Positions 1 through 7,369 are shown, counted from the first letter of the stretch. The stretch is 18,831 nucleotides of DNA from JBJHBY01 sp050485745 (GCA_050485745.1 JBJHBY010000039.1:1-18831); one strand, 5' to 3'. Notes: generated by a model not told the origin, from the letters alone. Program-made: numbers and translations.

Positions 1-378
1 AGGCTGATCACCCGCAGTCTGGCGGAAATGAGCCGGTTCGCGGTATGCAAGGGTGCGGACCCGTCGACCTTTCTCGGGCTGGCCGGGGTGGGCGATCTGC
101 TGGTGACCTGCATGTCGCCGCTGAGCCGCAACTATCGCGTTGGCTTCGAACTGGGCCAGGGCAAGCCATTACAGCAGGTGGTTGATACACTGGGACAGGT
201 CGCCGAGGGCGTGAATACCCTGCGTCTGCTGAAGTTCGAGGCCGAGCGGCTGCAGGTGCGGATGCCTTTGGTGTCCGGGCTCTACGCCATCATCTACGAA
301 GGGCAGACCATCGGCGATGTGGTCGGCTCCCTGATGTGGGCAGAGCAGACCTCCGATGTCGAGTTCACCCTGAGGTAA
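1..378 (+). CDS. gpsA: Glycerol-3-phosphate dehydrogenase [NAD(P)+], C-terminal part
   Basis: This is the 3' end of a gene that enters from the left edge: frame 1 is open from base 1 and the stop is TAA at 376-378, leaving about 125 codons. The enzyme reduces dihydroxyacetone phosphate to sn-glycerol 3-phosphate in the cytosol, the first step towards phospholipid backbones. The visible part is the helical C-terminal substrate domain. The family hallmark GVGDLLVTC followed by SRNYRVG lies around residues 30-45 of the fragment, and the PLVSGLYAIIYEG stretch near the end is also typical. The Rossmann NAD-binding domain lies outside the window. sixA follows after only two bases, so the two are probably co-transcribed. 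Identification is strong; only the N-terminus is missing. Confidence 0.95.
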   Translation, partial: RLITRSLAEMSRFAVCKGADPSTFLGLAGVGDLLVTCMSPLSRNYRVGFELGQGKPLQQVVDTLGQVAEGVNTLRLLKFEAERLQVRMPLVSGLYAIIYEGQTIGDVVGSLMWAEQTSDVEFTLR

Positions 379-380
379 GC

Positions 381-857
381 ATGCGAATCATCATTCTGCG
401 CCATGGCCAGGCTCAGTCCATCGCCGCCAGCGACGCCGAGCGTGCGCTGACGCCCCATGGCGAAGAACAGGCCCGGGATGCCGGGCGCTGGCTGGCCGGG
501 CAGGGCGTCTTGCCCGGGCGGATACTGGTCAGCCCTTTGCGCCGGGCGCAGCAGACAGCGGGCTTTGCCGTGACCGCGTGGGGAGTGCCGCCGGTGCTGG
601 AAACAGTGTCCTGGCTGACCCCCGAGACGGGTGCCGCGAAAGCCTGCCGGATGCTGGGGGAATTGCCCGACGAGGCTGTACTGCTGGTCAGTCACCAGCC
701 CCTGGTCAGTGCCCTGGCCGGGTTCCTGGTGAACGGCGCGGGCTCCGGTATTCCCTTCGATACCGCCACAGTTGCGGTGCTGGAGGCAGACCCGCCGGCA
801 CGGGGCTGTGCGCAGTTGCTGCAGCTGCGGCACGCTGTTGATGCCGCCCATCCGTGA
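381..857 (+). CDS. sixA: Phosphohistidine phosphatase SixA
   Basis: This 158-residue protein belongs to the histidine phosphatase (phosphoglycerate mutase-like) superfamily, SixA branch, which removes phosphate from phosphohistidine in phosphorelay or PTS-type proteins. The N-terminus MRIIILRHGQAQ carries the catalytic RHG triad at residues 7-9. The following ALTPHGEEQARDAGRWL and SPLRRAQQTA segments match the SixA pattern, and the second catalytic His is in LVSHQPLVS. The short single-domain length is normal for SixA. The ATG at 381 is chosen because it puts the RHG motif at the very N-terminus; a longer frame from 336 overlaps gpsA and adds unrelated residues. It starts 2 bp after gpsA and overlaps the next gene by 4 bp (GTGA at 854-857). 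Confidence 0.92.
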   Translation: MRIIILRHGQAQSIAASDAERALTPHGEEQARDAGRWLAGQGVLPGRILVSPLRRAQQTAGFAVTAWGVPPVLETVSWLTPETGAAKACRMLGELPDEAVLLVSHQPLVSALAGFLVNGAGSGIPFDTATVAVLEADPPARGCAQLLQLRHAVDAAHP

Positions 858-1699
858 GTGTCTGCGAGCGCCAATTTCGCATTGAGGGCGCAACGCTCGC
901 GGCACGCCACTGGCGCGCCGATGCGGGAAATCCCGTGCTGGCCATTCATGGCTGGCTTGATAACGCAGCCAGTTTCGACGCCCTTGCCGCGGCCCTGCCA
1001 CAGACCGAGCTGATCGCGCCCGATCTGCCCGGCCACGGCCTCAGTGATCACCGTCCGCCCCTGGGCAGCTACAACCTGTGGGATGACCTGCCGGTACTGC
1101 TGGGCCTGGTGGATGCCCTGGGCTGGTCCCGTTTCGATCTCCTGGGTCATTCCCGCGGCGCTATGGTGTCCCTGCTGTTGGCGGCCTGCTTGCCGGAACG
1201 GGTGCGTTCTGTGGTGTTTCTGGACGCCCTGACGCCGGCACCGACGCCGCCAGAGCAGGTGGCACAGCAGTTGCGCCGCTATCTGGAAGACCGCCTGCGC
1301 CTGGGTGGGCGCCGCCCCCACGCGGGCTACGAATCGGTGGCCGCGGCCGCGGCCACCCGCTGTCGGGCCACTGGAATGGCTCTGGACACAGCTCTGCGCC
1401 TGCTGCCGCGTAATCTCGAGCAGCGTGCCGGTCGCTACTACTGGCGTACCGACCCCCGTCTCAGTGGCGCCTCCGCGGTGAAGCTCGGAGAAGAACAGAA
1501 TCGGGCGCTGCTGGAGGCGTTGGATATGCCCGGCCTGCTGTTGCTGGCGCAGGGTGGTCTGGCGGCGACCGCCGACTGGGAGCGTCAGCTGGCCACTCAC
1601 ACCACGCTGCGTTGCGAGCGGCTGCCCGGGGGGCATCACTTTCACATCGAAGAGGCGCCAGTAGTGGCCGCCCGAATCCAGGCCTTCTGGCGCCCTTGA
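854..1699 (+). CDS. Alpha/beta-fold hydrolase
   Basis: A 281-residue cytosolic protein of the alpha/beta hydrolase superfamily (AB_hydrolase_1 / MhpC-like). The oxyanion-side motif IHGWLDNAASFD sits near residues 31-42, and the nucleophile elbow GHSRG puts the serine at residue 100. The C-terminal histidine is within LPGGHHFHIEE (about residues 257-267). The acid residue cannot be assigned with certainty by eye. The substrate is unknown; relatives include esterases, epoxide hydrolases and C-C bond hydrolases. It starts with GTG at 854 inside the sixA stop (GTGA overlap), which suggests translational coupling with sixA. Its stop codon lies inside the left arm of a strong hairpin at 1692-1741. 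Confidence 0.88.
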   Translation: MSVCERQFRIEGATLAARHWRADAGNPVLAIHGWLDNAASFDALAAALPQTELIAPDLPGHGLSDHRPPLGSYNLWDDLPVLLGLVDALGWSRFDLLGHSRGAMVSLLLAACLPERVRSVVFLDALTPAPTPPEQVAQQLRRYLEDRLRLGGRRPHAGYESVAAAAATRCRATGMALDTALRLLPRNLEQRAGRYYWRTDPRLSGASAVKLGEEQNRALLEALDMPGLLLLAQGGLAATADWERQLATHTTLRCERLPGGHHFHIEEAPVVAARIQAFWRP

Positions 1700-1741
1700 A
1701 AGACTGGCGCCATTGCGCGGAATGGCTGGTCTTTCAAGGGC
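1692..1741 (+). terminator. Long stem-loop over the hydrolase stop codon
   Basis: A perfect 13-bp inverted repeat, GCCCTTGAAAGAC (1692-1704) and GTCTTTCAAGGGC (1729-1741), surrounds an inner perfect 6-bp stem, GCCATT (1709-1714) with AATGGC (1721-1726). The inner loop is GCGCGG, with short internal bulges between the two stems. The TGA stop of the upstream gene (1697-1699) is in the left arm. No U-tract follows, so this is not a canonical intrinsic terminator. It may stabilise the 3' end of the mRNA or mark the end of the gpsA-sixA-hydrolase transcript. The structure is read directly from the sequence; its function is inferred. Confidence 0.55.
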
Positions 1742-1861
1742 TCGCGACCGGGCTTCGCCCTGATCAACCTGCAAGGCCCTGCGCCACAGGGTATCATCAG
1801 GGCCGGGCCCGACCCGACAGGGTAGCCGTTGCCCGTCAATTCACAGGAATGGCAGACAGAA

Positions 1862-2755
1862 ATGAGAGCGATGCTGTACGCCCTGGTCACGTCACTGCTG
1901 TTACTGGCACCCGTGCTGCAAGCCGAGCCGGTGGGCGAACTCGATTTCATCCAGCGCTATCCGCTGGCGACATTGGTACGCCTCGTTCAGGATGAGGCGG
2001 ACGATCACCTGTTTGCCCTGGGGCCCTACCGCCGCAGCGGTGGTGAGTGGCGCCCGGAGCACAGCGAGCGTCTCGCCGGAGAGCGCCGTCGCGCCACCTA
2101 CCGCATGCCTGAAGGCCGTTCTCCGGAGACGGCTCAGGAGCACTGGCTGCAGGCGATGCGCCCCTACACGGTGCGGGTTCTGTACAGCTGCCGTGGCCGT
2201 GCCTGTGGCAGCAGCCACCACTGGGCCAATGGTGTATTCGGCATCCACGAGCTGTATGGCCCAGACCAGAACCAGTACTACGATGCCCTGGAACTGCAGC
2301 GCGATGGCCGTACCTATGCGGCGGCCATTTACTCCATCCAGCGCGGCAACCGCCGCGTCTACAGTCAGATTGACCTGGTGGCCATCGACCCTGCCGCCGG
2401 CGTGGTGCTGCGGGTGACGCCGGATGGTCTGCTCAGCCAGCTGCAGGGGCAGGGCAGGGCGGTGCTGGAGGTGCTGGAGCGGCCGGATGCGACGCCGGAT
2501 CCAGAACAGATCGATACCCTGGCCCAGGCCCTGCGCCGCGATGTGCGACTCAGCCTGCGGGTGGTGGGCTATGCCCACGGAGAGGGCGATGATGCCACGC
2601 TTGAGGCTCGCGCCCGCGCCCATGCCGAGGCGGTTGTGGCCGGCCTGCGTGAACGTCGCGTGCCCGAGCGCCGTCTCACGATTGACGCGCGTCGCTCAAG
2701 CGAGGATGTGCGCTCCCCCCTGCGCCACGATCGTATCGAGCTGGAGGTGCCGTAG
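1862..2755 (+). CDS. Secreted DUF4892 domain protein
   Basis: A 297-residue predicted periplasmic or outer-membrane-associated protein. Residues 1-21 are a signal peptide (short basic start, LLLLAPVLQA core, cleavage expected after A21). Residues 22 to about 190 resemble DUF4892, a family found mainly in Pseudomonas-type gammaproteobacteria, with segments such as FIQRYPLATLV, VLYSCRGRACGSSHHWAN and YDALELQRDGRTYAAAIY. The C-terminal 80 residues follow the spacing of an OmpA-like peptidoglycan-binding fold (VVGYAHGEGD, ARAHAEAVVAGLRERRVPERRL, DRIELEV), but the residue that is normally an arginine appears to be His. The function is unknown. The ATG at 1862 is preferred because it gives a clean signal peptide; the same frame also opens at TTG 1829 and ATG 1871. 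It ends at a REP-like repeat. Confidence 0.8.
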   Translation: MRAMLYALVTSLLLLAPVLQAEPVGELDFIQRYPLATLVRLVQDEADDHLFALGPYRRSGGEWRPEHSERLAGERRRATYRMPEGRSPETAQEHWLQAMRPYTVRVLYSCRGRACGSSHHWANGVFGIHELYGPDQNQYYDALELQRDGRTYAAAIYSIQRGNRRVYSQIDLVAIDPAAGVVLRVTPDGLLSQLQGQGRAVLEVLERPDATPDPEQIDTLAQALRRDVRLSLRVVGYAHGEGDDATLEARARAHAEAVVAGLRERRVPERRLTIDARRSSEDVRSPLRHDRIELEVP

Positions 2756-2787
2756 GCTGGGTTAGCCGCTGCGCGGCGTAACCCAGC
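2756..2787 (+). repeat. REP-like palindrome, copy 1
   Basis: The arms GCTGGGTTA (2756-2764) and TAACCCAGC (2779-2787) enclose a second stem, GCCGC (2765-2769) and GCGGC (2773-2777), with a TGC loop and one bulged G at 2778. It begins one base after the stop of the DUF4892 gene. This is the architecture of a repetitive extragenic palindrome: a GC-rich imperfect hairpin outside coding sequence. A second copy in the opposite orientation lies at 2887-2918. Such hairpins commonly stabilise mRNA 3' ends or end transcription between convergent genes, as here with folE. Confidence 0.75.
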
Positions 2788-2886
2788 GTTCTCACCTTCA
2801 TTGAATCTCGCGCCAATGCCGGTTCCGGAGCGATCCCGTGGAGTTTCTCAGGAGGCTTCCAGGGAGCATCTGGCGTGGGTGGCAAC

Positions 2887-2918
2887 GCTGGGTTACGCGG
2901 CTTTGCCGCTAACCCAGC
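2887..2918 (-). repeat. REP-like palindrome, copy 2 (inverted)
   Basis: The arms GCTGGGTTA (2887-2895) and TAACCCAGC (2910-2918) enclose GCGGC (2897-2901) and GCCGC (2905-2909), with a TTT loop and a bulged C at 2896. The bulge is on the opposite side from copy 1 (2756-2787), so the element is the reverse complement of copy 1 apart from the loop. The outer flanks match too: GTT follows copy 1, and its complement AAC precedes copy 2. The two copies face each other across about 100 bp and form a BIME-like pair between convergent genes. Confidence 0.75.
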
Positions 2919-2970
2919 CTGCGGCGAGGCAGAGGCCAGCCAGGGGGCGTTGCCAAGCCTGCGCCATCTC

Positions 2971-3516
2971 CTACCGTGCGCTGAACAGGGAGAGGAACTC
3001 GGCGCGGGTACTCTCGCTTTCGCGGAAGATGCCGAGCAGGGCCGAGGTGCGCATCACCGAGTTCTGCTTTTCCACGCCGCGCATCATCATGCACATATGC
3101 TTGGCCTCGATGACCACGCCGACACCGGCAGCGCCGGTGACCTGCATGATGGTGTTGGCGATTTGCGTGGTCAGGCCCTCCTGGATCTGCAGTCGTCGCG
3201 CGTACATGTCAACGATGCGTGCCACCTTGGACAAGCCCAGCACCTTGCCGTTGGGGATGTAGGCGACATGGCACTTGCCGATAAAGGGCAGCAGGTGGTG
3301 CTCGCACATCGAATACAGCTCAATGTCAGAGACCACGACCATCTCGTTGCAGTCCGCTTCGAACAGTGCGTCGTTGACCACGTCTTCGACGGACTGCTGA
3401 TAGCCGCGGGTCAGAAAGCGAAAGGCCTCGGCTGCACGCTTCGGCGTATCCCGCAGCCCGTCCCGCTCCAGGTTTTCGCCAATGCTGGCAATGATATGGG
3501 CGAATGCTTTTTCCAC
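2971..3516 (-). CDS. folE: GTP cyclohydrolase I (FolE, type I)
   Basis: This 181-residue cytosolic enzyme converts GTP to 7,8-dihydroneopterin triphosphate, the first step of folate (and pterin) synthesis. The zinc ligands are visible: Cys71 and His74 in SMCEHHLLPF, and Cys142 in AKHMCMMMRG. The 71-residue spacing between the cysteines equals that of the E. coli enzyme. The segments LSKVARIVDMYARRLQIQEGLT and VMRTSALLG are family signatures. It is shorter than E. coli FolE (about 220 aa) because it lacks the N-terminal extension, as in other compact bacterial versions. The ATG at 3516 is the natural start, since the conserved region begins within the first 15 residues. It converges with the DUF4892 gene and is divergent from prmB. 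Confidence 0.96.
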   Translation of the reverse strand: MEKAFAHIIASIGENLERDGLRDTPKRAAEAFRFLTRGYQQSVEDVVNDALFEADCNEMVVVSDIELYSMCEHHLLPFIGKCHVAYIPNGKVLGLSKVARIVDMYARRLQIQEGLTTQIANTIMQVTGAAGVGVVIEAKHMCMMMRGVEKQNSVMRTSALLGIFRESESTRAEFLSLFSAR

Positions 3517-3600
3517 GATACTGTCCCGCAGTTCTTCTCAGTTGGAAACGGATGGTAGCAAAGTTGGCGCGCCACGGAATACCGAAAAAGTTCAGGGTTA

Positions 3601-3628
3601 TTGGCCTGGGCCTCCAGCGTTATACAAT
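3601..3628 (+). promoter_or_regulatory. Possible sigma70 promoter for prmB
   Basis: TTGGCC (3601-3606) and TACAAT (3623-3628) are separated by 16 bp and lie about 60 bp upstream of the prmB ATG, in the folE/prmB divergent intergenic region. The -10 matches five of six consensus bases and the -35 is weak. This is a prediction from pattern only. Confidence 0.35.
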
Positions 3629-3687
3629 GTCGCCCCGCGGCGCCGGGTGCCCCACTCGCGCCAGCTCGCCATCGCCAGGAGCCCGTC

Positions 3688-4590
3688 ATGTCCACATCCG
3701 ATCCCCTGATCCAGGAGCTGTTCACCCTGCGTGACTGGCTGCGCTGGGGTATGTCACGCCTGACCGAGGCCGGTACCTGCTTCGGACATGGCACGGACAA
3801 CGCCCACGACGAAGCGCTGCAGCTCATCCTGCACGCCCTGCACCTGCCCCTGGACACGCCGCCGACCCTGCTCGATGCGCGCCTGACTACGGCCGAGCGC
3901 GAGCGTGTGCTGGCGCTGCTGCGACGCCGCGCCGATGAGCGTGTTCCCGTTCCCTACCTGACCGGGACCGCCTGGTTTGCCGGCCTGCCCTTCCAGGTCG
4001 ACGCGCGGGTGCTGATACCACGCTCGCCCATCGCCGAGTTGATCGAGGCGGGCTTCGAGCCCTGGCTGGACGAGGAGCCCGCCCGTGTACTTGATCTGTG
4101 CACCGGCAGCGGCTGTATCGGCATCGCCTGCGCCTATGCCTTCGAGGGTGCCGAGGTAGTGCTCAGTGATGTGTCCGGGGAAGCGCTCACGGTGGCCCGG
4201 GCAAACATTGATCAGCATGGCCTCGGCGAGCGGGTGCGGGCGGTGGCATCGGATCTGTTTGCACAGCTTCAGGGCGAGCGCTTCGATCTGATCGTCAGCA
4301 ATCCGCCCTATGTCGATGCCCCGGACCTCGCGGCGATGCCGCCGGAATACCACCATGAGCCCCGGCTGGGACTGGCCGCAGGCGAGGATGGCCTGGATCT
4401 GGCGCGGCGCATTCTGGCCGAGGCGCCGCAGCACCTCAATCCGGGCGGCCTGCTGGTGGTCGAGGTGGGCAACAGCGCCCCGGCCCTTGAGACGGCCTTC
4501 CCGCACCTGCCCCTGACCTGGATCGAATTCAGTCGCGGTGGCGAGGGCGTTTTTGCCATTACCCGCGAACAATTGCTGGGCGAAGCCTGA
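3688..4590 (+). CDS. prmB: Ribosomal protein uL3 N5-glutamine methyltransferase
   Basis: A 300-residue SAM-dependent class I methyltransferase of the HemK/PrmC-PrmB group. PrmB methylates the side-chain amide of a glutamine in ribosomal protein L3. The SAM-binding motif DLCTGSGCIG is at about residues 136-145, and the substrate-binding NPPY is at 205-208 (SNPPYVDAPDLAAMPPEYHHEP). The N-terminal helical substrate domain contains the DNAHDEALQLILHAL and VPVPYLTG segments that favour PrmB over PrmC. The ATG at 3688 is chosen because the family N-terminus starts there; the frame also reads upstream from 3601 but has no matching residues. aroC follows 85 bp downstream, a prmB-aroC proximity also known from Pseudomonas. 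Confidence 0.93.
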   Translation: MSTSDPLIQELFTLRDWLRWGMSRLTEAGTCFGHGTDNAHDEALQLILHALHLPLDTPPTLLDARLTTAERERVLALLRRRADERVPVPYLTGTAWFAGLPFQVDARVLIPRSPIAELIEAGFEPWLDEEPARVLDLCTGSGCIGIACAYAFEGAEVVLSDVSGEALTVARANIDQHGLGERVRAVASDLFAQLQGERFDLIVSNPPYVDAPDLAAMPPEYHHEPRLGLAAGEDGLDLARRILAEAPQHLNPGGLLVVEVGNSAPALETAFPHLPLTWIEFSRGGEGVFAITREQLLGEA

Positions 4591-4606
4591 CGATCGCCCG
4601 GGGGCT

Positions 4607-4635
4607 CTGACGCCCGCGTATGGATTCCGTATAAT
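4607..4635 (+). promoter_or_regulatory. Sigma70-type promoter for aroC
   Basis: CTGACG (4607-4612) and a perfect TATAAT (4630-4635) are separated by exactly 17 bp, ending 40 bp before the aroC ATG and after the prmB stop (4588-4590). The -35 element matches TTGACA at four positions. This suggests that aroC and the MFS gene can be transcribed independently of prmB. It is the best promoter match in the window. Confidence 0.6.
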
Positions 4636-4675
4636 CAGCGACCTATCACGGTGCGCAAAGGACACAGGGCGGGTT

Positions 4676-5791
4676 ATGGCGGGCAACAGTATCGGCAAGC
4701 TGTTCACGGTGACCACCTTCGGGGAGAGTCACGGCCCCGCCCTTGGCTGCATCATTGATGGTTGCCCCCCCGGGCTGGCCCTGTGCGAGGACGACCTGCA
4801 GCGCGATCTCGACCGGCGCAAGCCCGGGACGTCCCGCTACACCACCCAGCGTCGCGAGGAAGACCGCGTGCGCATCCTCTCGGGCGTGTTCGAGGGTCTG
4901 ACCACCGGAACGTCGATCGGCATGCTGATCGAGAACACCGACCAGCGCTCGAAGGATTATGGCAAGATCGCCGACCGCTTTCGCCCCATGCACGCGGACT
5001 ACACCTACTGGCAGAAGTACGGCATCCGCGACTACCGCGGTGGCGGGCGCTCCTCCGCCAGGGAGACGGCGATGCGCGTCGCCGCCGGTGCGGTGGCCAA
5101 AAAGGTGCTGGCTGAGCGGGCCGGCATCCGCATTCGCGGTTACCTCAGCCAGTTGGGCCCGATCCCGCTGCAGCTGCGGGACTGGGAGGCGGTGGAGAAC
5201 AACGCGTTCTTCTGCCCCGACCCGGAGCGTCTGCCGGAGCTGGAAGCCTACATGCAGCAGCTGCGCAAGGATGGTGACTCTGTCGGTGCCGCCATCACCG
5301 TGGTCGCCGACGGTATGCCGCCGGGTCTGGGTGAGCCGGTGTTCGACCGCCTCGATGCAGACCTGGCCCATGCCCTGATGAGCATCAACGCGGTCAAGGG
5401 TGTGGAAATCGGCGCCGGCTTCGCCTGTGTCAGCCAGCGTGGCAGCGAGCATCGCGACGAGCTGACACCCCGGGGCTTTATCGGCAACAACGCCGGTGGT
5501 GTGCTCGGTGGTATCTCCACCGGGCAGGACCTGGTGGCACGCATCGCCCTCAAACCGACCTCCAGCATCCTGGTACCCGGGCGCAGCATCGATGTGCAGG
5601 GCGAGCCTGTCGAGGTGGTGACGACGGGCCGCCACGACCCCTGCGTCGGTATTCGTGCTATCCCCATTGCCGAGGCGATGCTGGCGATCGTGCTGCTGGA
5701 CCACTGGCTGCGTCACCGTGGCCAGAACGCCGATGTCCGCTGCACCACGGTGCCGATTCCCGCGGTGGCCCCCGACCACGGCGGCGCATGA
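4676..5791 (+). CDS. aroC: Chorismate synthase
   Basis: A 371-residue cytosolic enzyme that eliminates phosphate from 5-enolpyruvylshikimate 3-phosphate to give chorismate, the last step of the shikimate pathway; it needs reduced FMN. The chorismate synthase signature FGESHGPALGCIIDGCPPG is at about residues 15-33, with His19 in the FMN-site motif. DLDRRKPGTSRYTTQRREED, the RGGGRSSARETA loop and the C-terminal RHDPCVGIRAIPIAEAM segment are all present. The length is close to E. coli AroC (361 aa). The ATG at 4676 is chosen because the protein then begins MAGNSIGKLF, as usual in the family; the reading frame itself extends further upstream. It ends in an ATGA overlap with the MFS transporter gene. 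Confidence 0.97.
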   Translation: MAGNSIGKLFTVTTFGESHGPALGCIIDGCPPGLALCEDDLQRDLDRRKPGTSRYTTQRREEDRVRILSGVFEGLTTGTSIGMLIENTDQRSKDYGKIADRFRPMHADYTYWQKYGIRDYRGGGRSSARETAMRVAAGAVAKKVLAERAGIRIRGYLSQLGPIPLQLRDWEAVENNAFFCPDPERLPELEAYMQQLRKDGDSVGAAITVVADGMPPGLGEPVFDRLDADLAHALMSINAVKGVEIGAGFACVSQRGSEHRDELTPRGFIGNNAGGVLGGISTGQDLVARIALKPTSSILVPGRSIDVQGEPVEVVTTGRHDPCVGIRAIPIAEAMLAIVLLDHWLRHRGQNADVRCTTVPIPAVAPDHGGA

Positions 5792-6932
5792 GCGCCGCTA
5801 TTCCCTATTGGCGCCTGTCGGCGTTCTATTTCTGTTACTTCGGCCTGCTCGGCGCCTGGCTGCCCTACTGGCCGCTGTACCTGCAGGACCTCGGATATGG
5901 CGCCCAGGCGATCGGCTATCTGGCCGCCATCGTCATGGTCACCAAGGTGATCGCGCCCAATGTCTGGGGCTGGCTGGCGGACCGCAGCGGCCGTCGCATG
6001 CTGATCATCCGCGGTGGCTCCCTGGCGGCCCTGTTGATCTTCCTGGGCGTATTCCTTGGCGATGGCTTTCTCTGGCTGGCGCTGATCGTCGCTGGCTACA
6101 GTTTCTTCTGGAACGCGGTGCTGGCCCAGTTCGAGGTGGTGACCCTGTCGCACTTGCCGGGGCGCTACCAGCGCTACAGCCAGATCCGCGTCTGGGGGTC
6201 GGTGGGCTTCATCGTCGCCGTGGCCCTGCTGGGCTGGTTGTTCGACAGCATTGCGGTGAGCTGGTTGCCCTGGTTCCTCGCAGCGCTGCTGGCGGGAATC
6301 TGGCTTTCCAGCCTCAGTGTCGGCGAGCAGCCACGGCCGCAGCAGGTCCGGGCACGGTCGCGCCGCCCTCTGGGGCAGCTGCTGCGGCAGCGCCCGGTGA
6401 TCGCGTTCTTTCTGGCCTGCTGCCTGCTGCAGGTATCCCACGGGCCGTACTACACCTTCTTCAGCGTCTACCTGCAGGACTATGGTTACAGCCGCACCCA
6501 GATCGGCCTGCTCTGGTCCCTGGGGGTGCTGGCTGAAGTCATTGTGTTCCTGGTGATGCATCGCCTGCTGAAGCGTTTCAGTCTGCGTCTGATCATGCTT
6601 GCCAGCCTTGCCCTGGCTGTACTGCGCTGGCTGCTGATCGCCTGGACCGCGGATGTGCTGTGGCTGTTGCTGTTTGCCCAGTGTCTGCACGCGGCCACGT
6701 TCGGCAGCTATCACGCCTATGCAGTGGAAACCGTGCGCGATTACTTCGGTGGTGGCAACGAAGGGCAGGGCATGGCCCTGTACAGTGGCCTCAGCTTTGG
6801 CGCCGGCGGCGCCATCGGTGCGGTGCTGTCCGGCTGGCTCTGGGGTGTCAGCCCGGCTGGCACCTTTGTGATGGCGGCACTGGTGGCGGCGCTGGCCTGG
6901 CTGGTGGCGTGGTGGGGGCGCCAGCGCGAGCC
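5788..6932 (+). CDS. MFS transporter, 3' end lost in assembly gap
   Basis: The 381 complete codons before the gap encode a multi-spanning inner-membrane protein of the major facilitator superfamily, close to the MFS_1-like / HcaT-type group placed next to aroC in Pseudomonas. About 12 hydrophobic segments can be counted. The MFS inter-helix signature is visible as GWLADRSGRRMLIIRGG (about residues 61-77), and the second-half counterpart lies around the loop before LLKRFSLRL. The substrate cannot be predicted. The start ATG overlaps the aroC stop (ATGA, 5788-5791), so the two are probably co-translated. The last helix is almost complete (WLVAWWGRQRE) when the run of N begins at 6933, so only a few residues and the stop are likely missing. 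Any residues read beyond the gap are unreliable. Confidence 0.88.
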
Positions 6933-6942
6933 NNNNNNNNNN
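6933..6942. other. Assembly gap (10 N)
   Basis: Ten consecutive N bases sit exactly between the 3' ends of two convergent genes, the MFS transporter (+) and the SnoaL-like protein (-). A round number such as ten usually marks a scaffold join of unknown true length. Both stop codons, and any terminator or repeat between the genes, are hidden here. Confidence 0.98.
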
Positions 6943-7369
6943 GGGCTCTGCCCTCCACGGCGCGCGGGGTGACGTCCAGGCGCAGGCGTGTCAGGGGCAC
7001 GTGGCTGATACGCCAGACGCCGTTCTCGCGGCGGTAGCGCTCGTGGTAGTGCCCGAAGCCGTGCAGCAGGAAATCCGGGCGCTCCACGATGTCCTCCATG
7101 GCCCAGATGCCACTGGCGTGATTCTCATCCTCGAAGCTGATTTCCGGCATATGCACATGGTGTACGGTGCGGGCCTCGCGCAGAGCCTGGCTGGTCATCG
7201 CCACCAGGGCATCGCGGCCACTGACCACCACCGGGCCCTCCGGGCTGTCGCCGTAATCCCCCTCGACGTCGGTGGTGAACAGGTCGTGCCAGCGCTCCCA
7301 GTCCTGGGTGTCCATATAGCGGCAGTAGCGAGCCTTGAGGGTGCAGATGGCACGGTGATCATCGGACAT
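6943..7369 (-). CDS. SnoaL/NTF2-like domain protein, 3' end lost in gap
   Basis: 142 complete codons are readable from the ATG at 7369 down to the assembly gap. The sequence has the SnoaL-like (NTF2 superfamily cone fold) pattern: N-terminal helices IKARY-type (ICTLKARYCRYMDTQDWERW), HDLFTTDVEGDY, then strands VHHVHMPEISF, ASGIWAMEDIV, FGHYHERYRRENGVWRISHVPLTRLRLD. Family members of 130-150 residues include ketosteroid isomerase-like and polyketide-cyclase-like enzymes and many of unknown role, so no specific reaction is assigned. A good ribosome-binding site (GGGGAGA) lies 8 bases before the start. It converges with the MFS gene and the stop codon is presumably within the gap. Confidence 0.85.

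Noticed and set aside
692..1774. Minus-strand open frame of 360 codons opposite sixA and the hydrolase
   Set aside because: It is antisense to two recognisable enzymes, its composition is rich in Gln, Arg and Gly, and it has no family motif.
2676..2885. Minus-strand small ORF over the REP region (69 codons)
   Set aside because: It is made of translated REP hairpin and the antisense end of the DUF4892 gene.
2875..3558. Plus-strand open frame of 227 codons over folE
   Set aside because: It is antisense to GTP cyclohydrolase I, starts inside the REP-like repeat, and its His-rich composition is the reverse reading of conserved codons.
4646..5779. Long open frame on the minus strand (377 codons) opposite aroC
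   Set aside because: It is fully antisense to a well-conserved chorismate synthase. Long shadow frames are expected in high-GC DNA, and its translation shows no recognisable domain.
6933..7037. Continuation of the MFS protein through the N run
   Set aside because: The reading after the gap is antisense to the SnoaL-like gene. The true gap length is unknown, so frame continuity has no meaning.
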